Below are positions 52,782 through 61,498 of a stretch of 64,000 bases of DNA, one piece after another. Below the pieces are notes generated by a model. The model was given only the letters and a program-made list of their open reading frames with translations, did no database searches and had not been told where the DNA came from. Position 1 is the first letter of the stretch. Every line of letters starts with the position of its first letter. Both the position numbers and the translations under genes were made by a program. The stretch comes from Candidatus Planktophila vernalis (GTDB taxonomy: Bacteria; Actinomycetota; Actinomycetes; Nanopelagicales; Nanopelagicaceae), in contig NZ_CP016776.1 of NCBI RefSeq assembly GCF_002288185.1, positions 1,240,001 to 1,304,000 of the forward strand, in the 5' to 3' direction.

Positions 52782-53426
52782 TTAATCCAGTCTCACAACA
52801 CCACTAGGTGTTATCAAATCCACTGCAACAATTCCTGACTCACCATCATTTGTTGACGGGTCAATAAACTCAAGATTTGTGCCGTTTAATCCAGCAAGGA
52901 TCTCTGTTTTAAACCATGAGTCTGATAGTTGATCAGAGTCAGAAATTGTAATCTTTTCAATTGCAGCAACCGCTTTGCCATCTTGTGATGGGTGATCAGC
53001 AGTTAGCCATTGAATAAAGAATGGAAGTTCGCGAGACTCGGCAATTTCATTCACTCCGATTTGCTTCCACTTAAGATCGCTTCCATCTGGGCGTGTGCGG
53101 TGACCTTCGATTGCACTGCGCCCAAACTTCTCTTCAACCTTTGAAATATTGTCAGTTGCGAAAACCCAGGTTAGCCAACCGCCGCCTTCTTGTGCTTTCT
53201 TGCTAACAGCCTTACCCCAAGGAGTTTGCTCTGTTGCAGGATGATCAAGTGGGCAGACAACTTCGATGTATTGACCGTTTTGAAGAGGCAGTGTGAAGTT
53301 GCGTGTGCCAAAGCGTGGGTGGACACCACCATCTACGAAGGTGCTGCCGAGTCGTGAGCCAAGGCGTTGAACTGTGTCGGCTAGTTGATCATGGGAAGTT
53401 ACATATGAGACATGGTCTAAGCGCAT
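52782..53426 (-). CDS. Glyoxalase-like (VOC superfamily) protein
   Basis: A 214-residue VOC protein with a Glyoxalase_3-like pattern: MRLDHVSYVTSHDQLADTVQ, GGVHPRFGTRNFTLPLQNGQ, YIEVVCPLDHPATEQTPWGK, GGGWLTWVFATDNISKVEEK and a C-terminal beta-rich part. Codon and base use are less AT-rich than its neighbours and its content is metabolic and not surface-related, so it may be a core gene left inside the island. Substrate unknown. Confidence 0.8.
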   Translation of the reverse strand: MRLDHVSYVTSHDQLADTVQRLGSRLGSTFVDGGVHPRFGTRNFTLPLQNGQYIEVVCPLDHPATEQTPWGKAVSKKAQEGGGWLTWVFATDNISKVEEKFGRSAIEGHRTRPDGSDLKWKQIGVNEIAESRELPFFIQWLTADHPSQDGKAVAAIEKITISDSDQLSDSWFKTEILAGLNGTNLEFIDPSTNDGESGIVAVDLITPSGVVRLD

Positions 53427-53610
53427 GGGTAAATCCTGCCCTATGAAAGGGGGTGGTCGTTACCATTCTGAGCCGCACTTCGAATATTGCTACGAAAATA
53501 GCCCTTCCGAGCGTGGAGGGTCGAAATCTTCCCATAAATTCTCCGCTGAATTGATCGAGAGTTTGTCTGACAATCCAAATAGCTGCTCAGGTAGCAAAAC
53601 TAATCTCAGA

Positions 53611-55593
53611 CTATGGCCGTTGATTATCATCGGGCTTGGTCACGAAATTTTGATTGACCGCCACCAGTGGGGTACTCGCCAAGTTCGCAAGTGCGAGTTT
53701 TGTACCTATCAGTCGGCTACCGGGAACAGACAGATGTCCTGAGTCTCTGTATAAGGCAATACCATCCATGGTTGCTAAACAATATTTCTCACAAAGGAGA
53801 TGATCTAGCCATATTATATTCGTACCTTGGTTTTCAACTCTCTGAATAAAACTAATTGTGCTTCCTCTGGCCTTGATCCAATCAGACTTTAAAAAGTCAC
53901 AATCTCTAATTGATTGGTGTAAAGTCACTTTTCTCAAAACACATTTTCCAAGATCAGAATCATTGGTTGGTGGTGGTGAGATGATAACTACATGGTAACC
54001 CAAAGACTCTATTTCTTTAATTGATTTCTGAAAAATCTCTTCAGCAACATTTGCGCCTACCAATCTATTTGACAATCTATACTTTCTACCTTGTTCAACA
54101 AATTGAACAAATGGTGACGAAACAACTACTGTCGCTAATGCATATTTGCGGGAAGAAAATAACTCACGGACCTCCCCATTGAATTCTTTGCAATCTCTCG
54201 AATTTGGAAATCGACCAAATGAATCTGAAATTTCTAAGTCAAAAACCGGAGTACAGCTGGAAAACGTAGCTTGAAAGATGCCGATCTTTGGATTTGAAGC
54301 ATTTATTCCATCAACCAAATGCATCGCATAAGAATCACCCCAGACGATGAATCGTACATTGTCACCTGATTGACATTCAGTATAATCCAAGTTCTTTGAA
54401 TCACATTTAGGTGATAAGCCAACATTTGGGCGTAGGTCACTTTGTAATTCTTGTATTTTCGGTCTCAAATCTTCCCTAAGTAAATAACCTCCCGAGAACA
54501 TTTGAACTCCGGACAAAAATGTAATTGAAGTTGCAATGATCAGAATGCCGGAGAGAAATCCTCTATCTGAAGCGAAGGTTTTTCTAAAGGGCATTTCTAT
54601 GTACTTCCAGGTTAAGAATGACACACTGATAAGAACAAACAACATAAAAGCCAATGAACTTATATGTGTTTGATGAATCCCTGCTTGGATACCAAATGCA
54701 ATAATTGGCTGGTGCCAAAGATAAAGGCTGTAACTGATATCGCCTAAAAATACAAAAGGTTTTTGCAAAGTTAGCATTCTTAAATTACTCGCTGGCTTCA
54801 TTTCTCCTAACTTCAGCAAAATTGTCGTGGCGATTAGTGTTGTAAACAATCCGGGAAGGGGAATTGAAGTACTTTCATCAATCAATATCACTTGGTAAGT
54901 CAAGACAAACCAAAGCAGTATTCGAATTAGGCTTGCATGTTGCATTAGCAAGGGTAATTTGTATTTTCCTGGCAAAACTGTGGCCAGAACACCAAAGAAG
55001 AATTCGAAAACACGCGATGGGGCTAGAAAAAATGCTGCAATCGGTGAAACGCGAGATAGCCAGAATGAAAGAATAATTCCTATAAGAAGGACAAAAAAAG
55101 TGGTAACGCCCTTTTTCCGTAATTTAAAGACTATAATTGCAAAAATTGGAAACAACAAGTAAAACTGCTCTTCAACGCCAAGCGACCAAGTATGGAGAAG
55201 AGGGTTTTCAGCCTCGCTTGGATTAAAATAATTTATGCTCCTCCAGAAATAGATGTTAGAAACCATAAACAATGCCGATATTGTGGACTTACTGTGTTTG
55301 ATTGTCTCCGGTGGTGGGGTAAAAAACATTGACAAAAGCAATGAAATAGAAATTACAAAAAGAAAAGCTGGAAGAATTCTCCTAGCCCGCTTTAAATAGA
55401 AATCGCCTAAAGAGAATTTTCCAAGACTTATTCCACGAAGAATAATTCCAGAAATTAGATACCCGCTTATTACAAAGAAGATATCTACACCAATAAAACC
55501 TCCGTCAAATCCACTAACGCCGAAGTGATCCAAGATTACGATTCCGACCGCAAATGCTCTAAGGCACTGGATATCAACTCTTTTTAGGGCCAC
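53611..55593 (-). CDS. OafA/YrhL-type acyltransferase 3 with SGNH domain
   Basis: 660 residues. The N-terminal half is an AT3 membrane domain with about ten spans: KRVDIQCLRAFAVGIVILDH, GFIGVDIFFVISGYLISGII, YLKRARRILPAFLFVISISL and LLHTWSLGVEEQFYLLFPIF. The C-terminal half is an SGNH-type domain with FIVWGDSYAMHLVDGIN (GDS nucleophile), VVVSSPFVQFV and a late DSGHLSVPGSRL (D-x2-H). The two domains together O-acetylate exported polysaccharide. It starts with a GTG six bases after TACTAT. Confidence 0.93.
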   Translation of the reverse strand: MALKRVDIQCLRAFAVGIVILDHFGVSGFDGGFIGVDIFFVISGYLISGIILRGISLGKFSLGDFYLKRARRILPAFLFVISISLLLSMFFTPPPETIKHSKSTISALFMVSNIYFWRSINYFNPSEAENPLLHTWSLGVEEQFYLLFPIFAIIVFKLRKKGVTTFFVLLIGIILSFWLSRVSPIAAFFLAPSRVFEFFFGVLATVLPGKYKLPLLMQHASLIRILLWFVLTYQVILIDESTSIPLPGLFTTLIATTILLKLGEMKPASNLRMLTLQKPFVFLGDISYSLYLWHQPIIAFGIQAGIHQTHISSLAFMLFVLISVSFLTWKYIEMPFRKTFASDRGFLSGILIIATSITFLSGVQMFSGGYLLREDLRPKIQELQSDLRPNVGLSPKCDSKNLDYTECQSGDNVRFIVWGDSYAMHLVDGINASNPKIGIFQATFSSCTPVFDLEISDSFGRFPNSRDCKEFNGEVRELFSSRKYALATVVVSSPFVQFVEQGRKYRLSNRLVGANVAEEIFQKSIKEIESLGYHVVIISPPPTNDSDLGKCVLRKVTLHQSIRDCDFLKSDWIKARGSTISFIQRVENQGTNIIWLDHLLCEKYCLATMDGIALYRDSGHLSVPGSRLIGTKLALANLASTPLVAVNQNFVTKPDDNQRP

Positions 55594-55598
55594 TCATG

Positions 55599-55605
55599 TA
55601 TAGTA
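55599..55605. promoter_or_regulatory. Overlapping divergent -10 elements
   Basis: TATAGTA is near-palindromic. Minus-strand TACTAT (55600-55605) ends six bases before the acyltransferase GTG. Plus-strand TATAGT (55599-55604) could start the amidotransferase-like mRNA. One sequence may serve both genes. Confidence 0.5.
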
Positions 55606-55640
55606 TCTGAGGGGATCAACGATGAAAATGAACGGAATTC

Positions 55641-57353
55641 ATGACACATAAATTCTGGAATCTGAGTCTCGCGGAGCAGCGCGAAGGTGACCTTGAGTTC
55701 TACGGAGAAGACTCTAAAGAGATACCTAAATTAACTCATGGGGCATCCCTTGAAAGTGAATTGAATTTAGACCCAATTAATATTGGAATGTCAATAGCGG
55801 GTTCGTGGGCTAGTTATAACCCAATTAAACAAAGTTTAATCACGTCAGTTAATTTCACTGGTGCATACCATGATACTTCTGGAAACTTCTCTAGCAGTAT
55901 CTCGAATCTACTCGGCCTCTCTGGTAAATCCGCTATGTTAGATTCAGATTCGACTCGAGTTTTCCTCTCTAAACGGAATGGTTCCCCTGTCCAACCACTT
56001 GCCTGCAAGACACCTTTTTCTAATGTAAGTTTTGCAACCGCATTAACGAGTTATTCATATCAGCCCGAAGATAGATTGAAAATTTCGCGTACGGCACTAA
56101 ATGACTTGGGTAACCTGCCAGAAATTTCCTTACTTGATTCATTCCTTGAGACTGCAGCGCTCTACGAAAAGCAGTACTCTAAAGTAGGAGTGCTTTTCAG
56201 TGGGGGTAAAGATTCTTTAGCTGTGGCTTTGGCCTTGAGATCAGCCATGGGGCCAGAGAGAGTTATTTGCATATATGTATTAACTGACGGTATTGAAAGT
56301 GGCGGAAGCCTTGAACAAGCAAGGCTTGTTGCCAAGGAATATGGGTTTGAATTAGAGATTATCTCAAGTAGTTTCGGTTGGCCCTCAGATAATCCATCAG
56401 ATGTCCAAGAAATTCTAGATTCCATGAAGCATCGAATCATGTCTCCTTTTGAATATCAATTTTCTGTAAAGATGAAACTTGATTGCCTAGTATCAGGTCA
56501 AAATATGGATTCAGTATTGTCTCTCGCCATACCCAAGCCCCCACAATTTGGGTGGATGTCAGAACCTGGTTACCGAAATTTTCTGATTCATCGCATCGTT
56601 CTTGGTTTGCCATATACATCGTTTTTTGCAAAGTCACCTATATTGGATTCTTCACTTACAGGATTAATAAATCTTCGTAGCAAATTGCTAAGAAGCAAAA
56701 AACGTGCAGAACGTTGGGGTTCAAATTTAAATGAACACGTGTCTCGACTTGCAATGGCTTCAGAATGGACCGATCCTGAATGGGAAAATCGAATTCCAGA
56801 TATCGAAGCTTCGGCTGACCTAATCTCAAGCATCATTCAAGGTCGTGGCGATATTCAACTCCACGATACGGTGAGAAAATCTTGGTATTACTTACACCCA
56901 GGTATGGCCGTGCATATGATGGGGGTACCAAACTCCCTAGGCCTGAACTCGAGATCTTTTGTAACTGAAACTCCATTTTTAAAACATTGGATAAAACCTG
57001 TTCCAATAAAGAATATATTTAACAAGAAACCGCTTGAAGATGTTATTTATCAAATTTCTGGGATCCCCTGGAGAAATGTGGCAAAAAGTGGTTTCTCATT
57101 AGATCGAGGTATTGATGGTGGAAACGAGATTAGCAAGCAATTCTTCAATATACTTTCGTCGGAAAAACTCGCAATTTATGATCACGTAAATGGGGCTGAA
57201 TTTACTGATTTAATCAAATCTAAGATCGAATTTTCGAATTTGGGTCTTAGTTCAAAAAAAGTTGGAGTGACTTTTCGTGAGTCTAACTATACTGTAGTTT
57301 TTAACCTGGCTGCTAGACTTACCAACCTTGAGCTTATTCTTCGGAATGCTTGA
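55641..57353 (+). CDS. PP-loop ATP pyrophosphatase, asparagine-synthase-like, unknown substrate
   Basis: 570 residues. The PP-loop SGGKDSLAVALALRSAMG lies at about residues 188-205, followed by VICIYVLTDGIESGGSLEQA and a long helical C-terminus (HRIMSPFEYQFSVKMKLDCL, GQNMDSVLSL) like the synthetase half of asparagine synthases. The N-terminal about 180 residues do not start with the catalytic Cys2 of a class II glutaminase, so ammonia must come from elsewhere or the reaction uses another nucleophile. In a polysaccharide island it may amidate or otherwise adenylate a sugar acid. A 9-codon upstream ORF overlaps the start. Confidence 0.75.
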   Translation: MTHKFWNLSLAEQREGDLEFYGEDSKEIPKLTHGASLESELNLDPINIGMSIAGSWASYNPIKQSLITSVNFTGAYHDTSGNFSSSISNLLGLSGKSAMLDSDSTRVFLSKRNGSPVQPLACKTPFSNVSFATALTSYSYQPEDRLKISRTALNDLGNLPEISLLDSFLETAALYEKQYSKVGVLFSGGKDSLAVALALRSAMGPERVICIYVLTDGIESGGSLEQARLVAKEYGFELEIISSSFGWPSDNPSDVQEILDSMKHRIMSPFEYQFSVKMKLDCLVSGQNMDSVLSLAIPKPPQFGWMSEPGYRNFLIHRIVLGLPYTSFFAKSPILDSSLTGLINLRSKLLRSKKRAERWGSNLNEHVSRLAMASEWTDPEWENRIPDIEASADLISSIIQGRGDIQLHDTVRKSWYYLHPGMAVHMMGVPNSLGLNSRSFVTETPFLKHWIKPVPIKNIFNKKPLEDVIYQISGIPWRNVAKSGFSLDRGIDGGNEISKQFFNILSSEKLAIYDHVNGAEFTDLIKSKIEFSNLGLSSKKVGVTFRESNYTVVFNLAARLTNLELILRNA

Positions 57354-57396
57354 AGTGATTAATGTTTGGAATTTCACTTGAGGTGGAGAGAATCGC

Positions 57397-58146
57397 GTGA
57401 AAGAATCGAAATCAATTGTAATTATTCCAACCTTCAATGAATCCCTAACCATTGAAGGTTTGATAGTCGATCTATGCGACTTACAGGCTAATGTGCATAT
57501 TCTTATAATCGATGATGGGTCCCCGGATGGGACCGCAAATATATGCAAGAGATTGGCAGTTGAGAACCCAATCGGAAAGATTAGTGTTATTGAGAATAGT
57601 TCAAAAAATGGCTTGGGGGCTGCCTACCGGCAAGGTTTTGAGTATGCCGTGAGTAAATACGACTATATCTTTCAAATGGACGCCGACAGATCACATGAAG
57701 TCGCTGACCTAATGTCGATTTATAGGAAAATTACGTGCGAACCTAATGTTGGCTTGGCATTGGGCTCAAGGTGGATAGAGGGTGGGAATGTCAAGGATTG
57801 GTCCTTTTTTCGAATTTATCTATCTAGATTTGCAAACAGATTTGCTTCCTCAGCGCTGATGACTAATCTGTCAGACTCCACATCTGGATTGAGAGGCTAT
57901 AGAGCTTCTGCTCTAAGTATCATCCCTTTCTCCGCAACGGAATCAAATGGTTATTGCTTTCAAATAGAAATGACCAAACTCATGCTCGAAACAAACTTTG
58001 ATATCGTCGAAGTACCGATTTCATTCACCGAAAGAAAACTAGGAAGTTCAAAAATGGACTCGAAGATCGTTTGGGAAGCACTAAATATAGTTGCAAAATG
58101 GTGGTTATTGAATAGAAAAAAATCACTTTTCAGCAAATGGGGTTAA
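57397..58146 (+). CDS. Polyprenol-phosphate mannosyltransferase-like GT2
   Basis: 249 residues: SIVIIPTFNESLTIEGLIVD, ILIIDDGSPDGTANICKRL, NSSKNGLGAAYRQGFEYAVS, YIFQMDADRSHEVADLMSIY (DAD), LGSRWIEGGNVKDWSFFRIY and STSGLRGYRASALSIIPF. This is a very close match to the Dpm1/Ppm1 pattern, which makes polyprenyl-phosphate-mannose. It starts at a GTG with GGTGGAGAG as ribosome site. It may feed GT-C mannosyltransferases. Confidence 0.87.
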   Translation: MKESKSIVIIPTFNESLTIEGLIVDLCDLQANVHILIIDDGSPDGTANICKRLAVENPIGKISVIENSSKNGLGAAYRQGFEYAVSKYDYIFQMDADRSHEVADLMSIYRKITCEPNVGLALGSRWIEGGNVKDWSFFRIYLSRFANRFASSALMTNLSDSTSGLRGYRASALSIIPFSATESNGYCFQIEMTKLMLETNFDIVEVPISFTERKLGSSKMDSKIVWEALNIVAKWWLLNRKKSLFSKWG

Positions 58147-58176
58147 TCACAGTGCATCGTTCTGTAGGTAATCGGA

Positions 58177-58182
58177 TAGACT
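58177..58182 (+). promoter_or_regulatory. Putative leaderless -10 of the ABC flippase gene
   Basis: TAGACT ends six bases before the ATG at 58189. Confidence 0.5.
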
Positions 58183-58188
58183 TGGATT

Positions 58189-60018
58189 ATGCTGGAGATA
58201 TTACTAAAGACAAGTAGACTAGTTGGTGCTCGAACTAGGACTCGATTAATCGCACTTACAGCTTTCCAATCTTTACTAAATTTCTTAGATCTTGCCGCCA
58301 TAATTGGTCTAGGCTTTCTAGGGAAGTTCGTGAGTTCTCCGCCCGAAGTGCAGGAGAGTTTACTACCCAATTTTCTGCAGAAATCCTCTCTTTCCCAATC
58401 ACCTGATGGCTCCGTATTTATAATTGGGCTGAGCGTCTTACTGCTTTTTCTCCTTAAGAATATAACTTACTTGGTTGTTTCTAAAGAAATCTTCAAAGCC
58501 ATCCAAACTGGTCAGAATGAGACTAATAACATGCTTGTTGATAAGTTGTTCTCAACGAATTATTCAAATGTGCGGAGTCAAAATCCTCATCACATCGCAT
58601 ATTTTCTTAGCAATGGACTGTCAGGGATCTACATTGGAATTCTCGCAACACTAATTGCTTTAATTTCAGAAATTACCTTGTTAATAATTCTTTTCTCGTT
58701 CTTAGTTAGTTTAGACTGGATTTCATCTTTACTTGCTTTTGCCTACTTTTGTTCAATTTTGGTTCTATTAAACCTTGTCTTTCTGAAGAGAATTTCCAAA
58801 TTAGCCCTTGATTCTATGGAATCTTCAGTAAAGGCTCGAGAGCTATTGATGGAGTTTATCAAACTCTTTAGAGAAATAAGGATTTCAGGCAACTCGTTCT
58901 GGTTCAAGACTCAGTACATTGGAACAAAAAAGGTAGGCATAGACGCCGAAAGCAAATACTCTTGGTTCCAGCAAATTCCAAAAGCAGTAATAGAGACTTC
59001 TCTAATTATTGGTATCTTCCTTGTCATAGTTATGGTTAATGCTTTTTTCCCTGAAGAGTCAAGGCTTTCTGTCATTGCCATTTATTCAGGTGTTGCAATC
59101 CGACTTATGCCCTCTTTGTTGAAAATTCAAAACAGTGTTTTTACTTTAAAGAATTCATTGCCTGGGTGTGAATCTACTTTTAGCACTCTAAAGCAGATTG
59201 AAGATTCTAGAGAAAGTAGCTTTCCTCTTAGTGATGGATCTGCTGCTTTCAATCCATTAGCGCCTGATTTCACCGCGTCTATTGAACTTCTCGGCGTAAC
59301 TTACTCTTATCCCGATAGACCAAGCAATCCAGTTCTTAATGACATAAATCTAAGATTTTATCCAGGCGAGAGAGTTGTAATTTGCGGCCCGTCTGGCAGT
59401 GGAAAATCAACATTAACGGACGTTCTTCTGGGTCTACTAAAGCCTGATGTCGGATCTGTGCGAATTAATGGAGTCGAATCTCAAGAAAGTATTTTCCAGG
59501 ATCAATACTTTGTAGCTTACTTGCCACAGGACACCACTCTTTTCCCTGGAACTATTTTGGACAACCTAATGTTCGGTGCTAAAAATCGGGTTGACATTGA
59601 ATCCAATTTAGATAGAACATTAGAAGTTGCCCAATTAACTTCGTTCATAGATAGCCTACCTCTTGGTCTAAATACAGTTGTTGGAACGGGTTCGTTACAA
59701 TTAAGTGTTGGGCAGAGGCAAAGGATTGGAATTGCTCGACTACTGTTACAAAATCCAAAAGTAATCGTCATGGATGAGGTTACAAGTAGTCTTGATGCTC
59801 TGACTGAGAATGCATTTGTAGACTCTTTATCTAAATTCGACCAAGATACCTTGCTGATCTATGTAGCCCATAGGCTAAATGTTATTCCCAACTTTAACAG
59901 AGTGATTTACATGGAAAATGGCCAAATAATCAGTGATGGTTCTTTGCAAGAGGCGATAAAGACTTCGAAAAATTTCCAAGAATCAGCAAGCCTCTTCGGA
60001 GTAAAAGATATAGACTAA
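58189..60018 (+). CDS. ABC exporter/flippase (PglK/MsbA-like)
   Basis: A 609-residue half-transporter: six membrane spans in residues 1-330 and one nucleotide-binding domain with Walker A CGPSGSGKST near 400-408, Q-loop YLPQDTTLFPGTIL, signature LSVGQRQRIGIARLLL, Walker B VIVMDEVTSSLDA and H-loop YVAHRLNVI. The size and the glycan context suit a lipid-linked oligosaccharide flippase such as PglK. No Wzx-type flippase was seen in the island, so this could be the exporter of its repeat unit. Its stop interlocks with the convergent gene. Confidence 0.88.
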   Translation: MLEILLKTSRLVGARTRTRLIALTAFQSLLNFLDLAAIIGLGFLGKFVSSPPEVQESLLPNFLQKSSLSQSPDGSVFIIGLSVLLLFLLKNITYLVVSKEIFKAIQTGQNETNNMLVDKLFSTNYSNVRSQNPHHIAYFLSNGLSGIYIGILATLIALISEITLLIILFSFLVSLDWISSLLAFAYFCSILVLLNLVFLKRISKLALDSMESSVKARELLMEFIKLFREIRISGNSFWFKTQYIGTKKVGIDAESKYSWFQQIPKAVIETSLIIGIFLVIVMVNAFFPEESRLSVIAIYSGVAIRLMPSLLKIQNSVFTLKNSLPGCESTFSTLKQIEDSRESSFPLSDGSAAFNPLAPDFTASIELLGVTYSYPDRPSNPVLNDINLRFYPGERVVICGPSGSGKSTLTDVLLGLLKPDVGSVRINGVESQESIFQDQYFVAYLPQDTTLFPGTILDNLMFGAKNRVDIESNLDRTLEVAQLTSFIDSLPLGLNTVVGTGSLQLSVGQRQRIGIARLLLQNPKVIVMDEVTSSLDALTENAFVDSLSKFDQDTLLIYVAHRLNVIPNFNRVIYMENGQIISDGSLQEAIKTSKNFQESASLFGVKDID

Positions 60019-61490
60019 CGTCTATTCATGAGTCTTGGTAATTTACGATGGAAATGAAAATTCATTCTTTGAATTTGTAAACGAAGATTTTTTTTGGGTT
60101 TTGATTTAATTCGTTTGCCAAATAGTTCATAATCCCTTGATTGATCATCGTATTTTACGTATTCGTAAATTTGACCATAATTCACATTCCAAGATCCATA
60201 TTTGATTGCATTTAAAATCGGTTTTGGCGTAAGGTTTTGCCGAAGTAAGTTCTTCAATTCTCTAAAATCCTTCGGCTCATAAACAGAATTTAGACCCATA
60301 TATCCGCATGGTCCGGCGACGACTGAGGTCTTGCCATAATAGGTCGCCTCGATTCCAAGCGTAGATCCAAAGGTGAGTACCAAATCTGCCTGGAGAAGAA
60401 GCTGATAGGAATCAACATTACTCTCTGGCTCGAACTGTAAAACATCATGATCAGATGAAAGAATTTCCTTCATCCTCCGCCGTTCATGTTTTCCTGCGTT
60501 CACTAAGTTTGGGTGCCACCTGATAATAATTTCGTAGTCTTCCAAAATATTTGAGTCATGAATTAATGTGTTCAACAAATTATATGGGTCACGAAAATCA
60601 TTTGGTACTTCGACTCCTGAGGCTGCGATCCACTCCCAATAGCTGCTTGTAAAGATGACGAGCTTTTTTCTGTCAGTGTGAAAGTAGTCAACATTATTCG
60701 TCTCAAAATTTCCCCCAAACCACTGAGCTGCTAAATCAGTTTGTCCGGTATATCTCTGGCGGTAGAAGAAATCGCTCCCGTCCTTAAAGTATTTGTTCTT
60801 TAGCTCCCCAACGGTGTTTTTCTCGTAGTAATCTTCAATTAATTGCATCCTTATTCTTGTTGAATGGATTCCCCCTTCTGGAAATATTGCGTATTTCTCT
60901 GGGGTACTCCCTGAGATGTGACTAAACACTCTTTTCCCTTCTGAAATTCCCGCATAAAGCACCGGTCCATCACATCCTCTACGACCGTTCCAGACATAGA
61001 CTTCGTCAATATCACTTTCGCGAATAATACTTAGAGTTTTTTTGTATAGTTTAACTGCGGATAAAATCTCTCGCTTACCACGCTTTTGCAGTATTGATTC
61101 TTCGACATATATATCCTGTAGCTCATCAACTAATTGTGAAAGTACCATTTTGCCAATTGGTACACCTTCATATTCAAAATCTCTAAAGCCTTCAAAATTG
61201 GTCGGCATCTCTTGGATATCGCATTCTTCCGACAAGTTCAAAATCAAATGATTCACATTCAATGGTAACAAATTCGATTTTGAGTAGGTGGTCTGTTGTG
61301 AACAGAGGTTGCAAACGAATTTATCTTTTGTTGGGTTTGCTGGGCATGATGCCAAATCGCCTAGACAGCTCAACAAGAATACTTCGTGGCCGCTATGAAC
61401 CAGACTATTCACAATCTCTATGGTTTCTGCGTGGTGCACCGACCATAAAGGCACGTGCGAATAAACAAGGACTTTCTTACTCTGTGACAT
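60015..61490 (-). CDS. GT-B-like surface carbohydrate biosynthesis protein, unassigned
   Basis: 491 residues without a firm family. The C-terminal half has a GT-B/KpsC-KpsS-like pattern: YEIIIRWHPNLVNAGKHERR, LQADLVLTFGSTLGIEATYY and GKTSVVAGPCGYMG. The N-terminal half has HAETIEIVNSLVHSGHEVFL, a C-x7-C-x9-C-x2-C stretch (CLGDLASCPANP...CNLCSQQ, four cysteines in a possible metal site) and VYVWNGRRGCDGPVLYAGIS. Position next to the SpsF/aminotransferase block suggests it uses the sugar or nonulosonic acid made there. Function not assigned. Confidence 0.65.
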   Translation of the reverse strand: MSQSKKVLVYSHVPLWSVHHAETIEIVNSLVHSGHEVFLLSCLGDLASCPANPTKDKFVCNLCSQQTTYSKSNLLPLNVNHLILNLSEECDIQEMPTNFEGFRDFEYEGVPIGKMVLSQLVDELQDIYVEESILQKRGKREILSAVKLYKKTLSIIRESDIDEVYVWNGRRGCDGPVLYAGISEGKRVFSHISGSTPEKYAIFPEGGIHSTRIRMQLIEDYYEKNTVGELKNKYFKDGSDFFYRQRYTGQTDLAAQWFGGNFETNNVDYFHTDRKKLVIFTSSYWEWIAASGVEVPNDFRDPYNLLNTLIHDSNILEDYEIIIRWHPNLVNAGKHERRRMKEILSSDHDVLQFEPESNVDSYQLLLQADLVLTFGSTLGIEATYYGKTSVVAGPCGYMGLNSVYEPKDFRELKNLLRQNLTPKPILNAIKYGSWNVNYGQIYEYVKYDDQSRDYELFGKRIKSKPKKNLRLQIQRMNFHFHRKLPRLMNRR

Positions 61491-61498
61491 TATCTTGA

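Noticed and set aside
53425-53742. 105-aa plus-strand ORF
   Set aside because: Half overlaps the end of the acyltransferase gene antisense; composition is not protein-like, and no family match.
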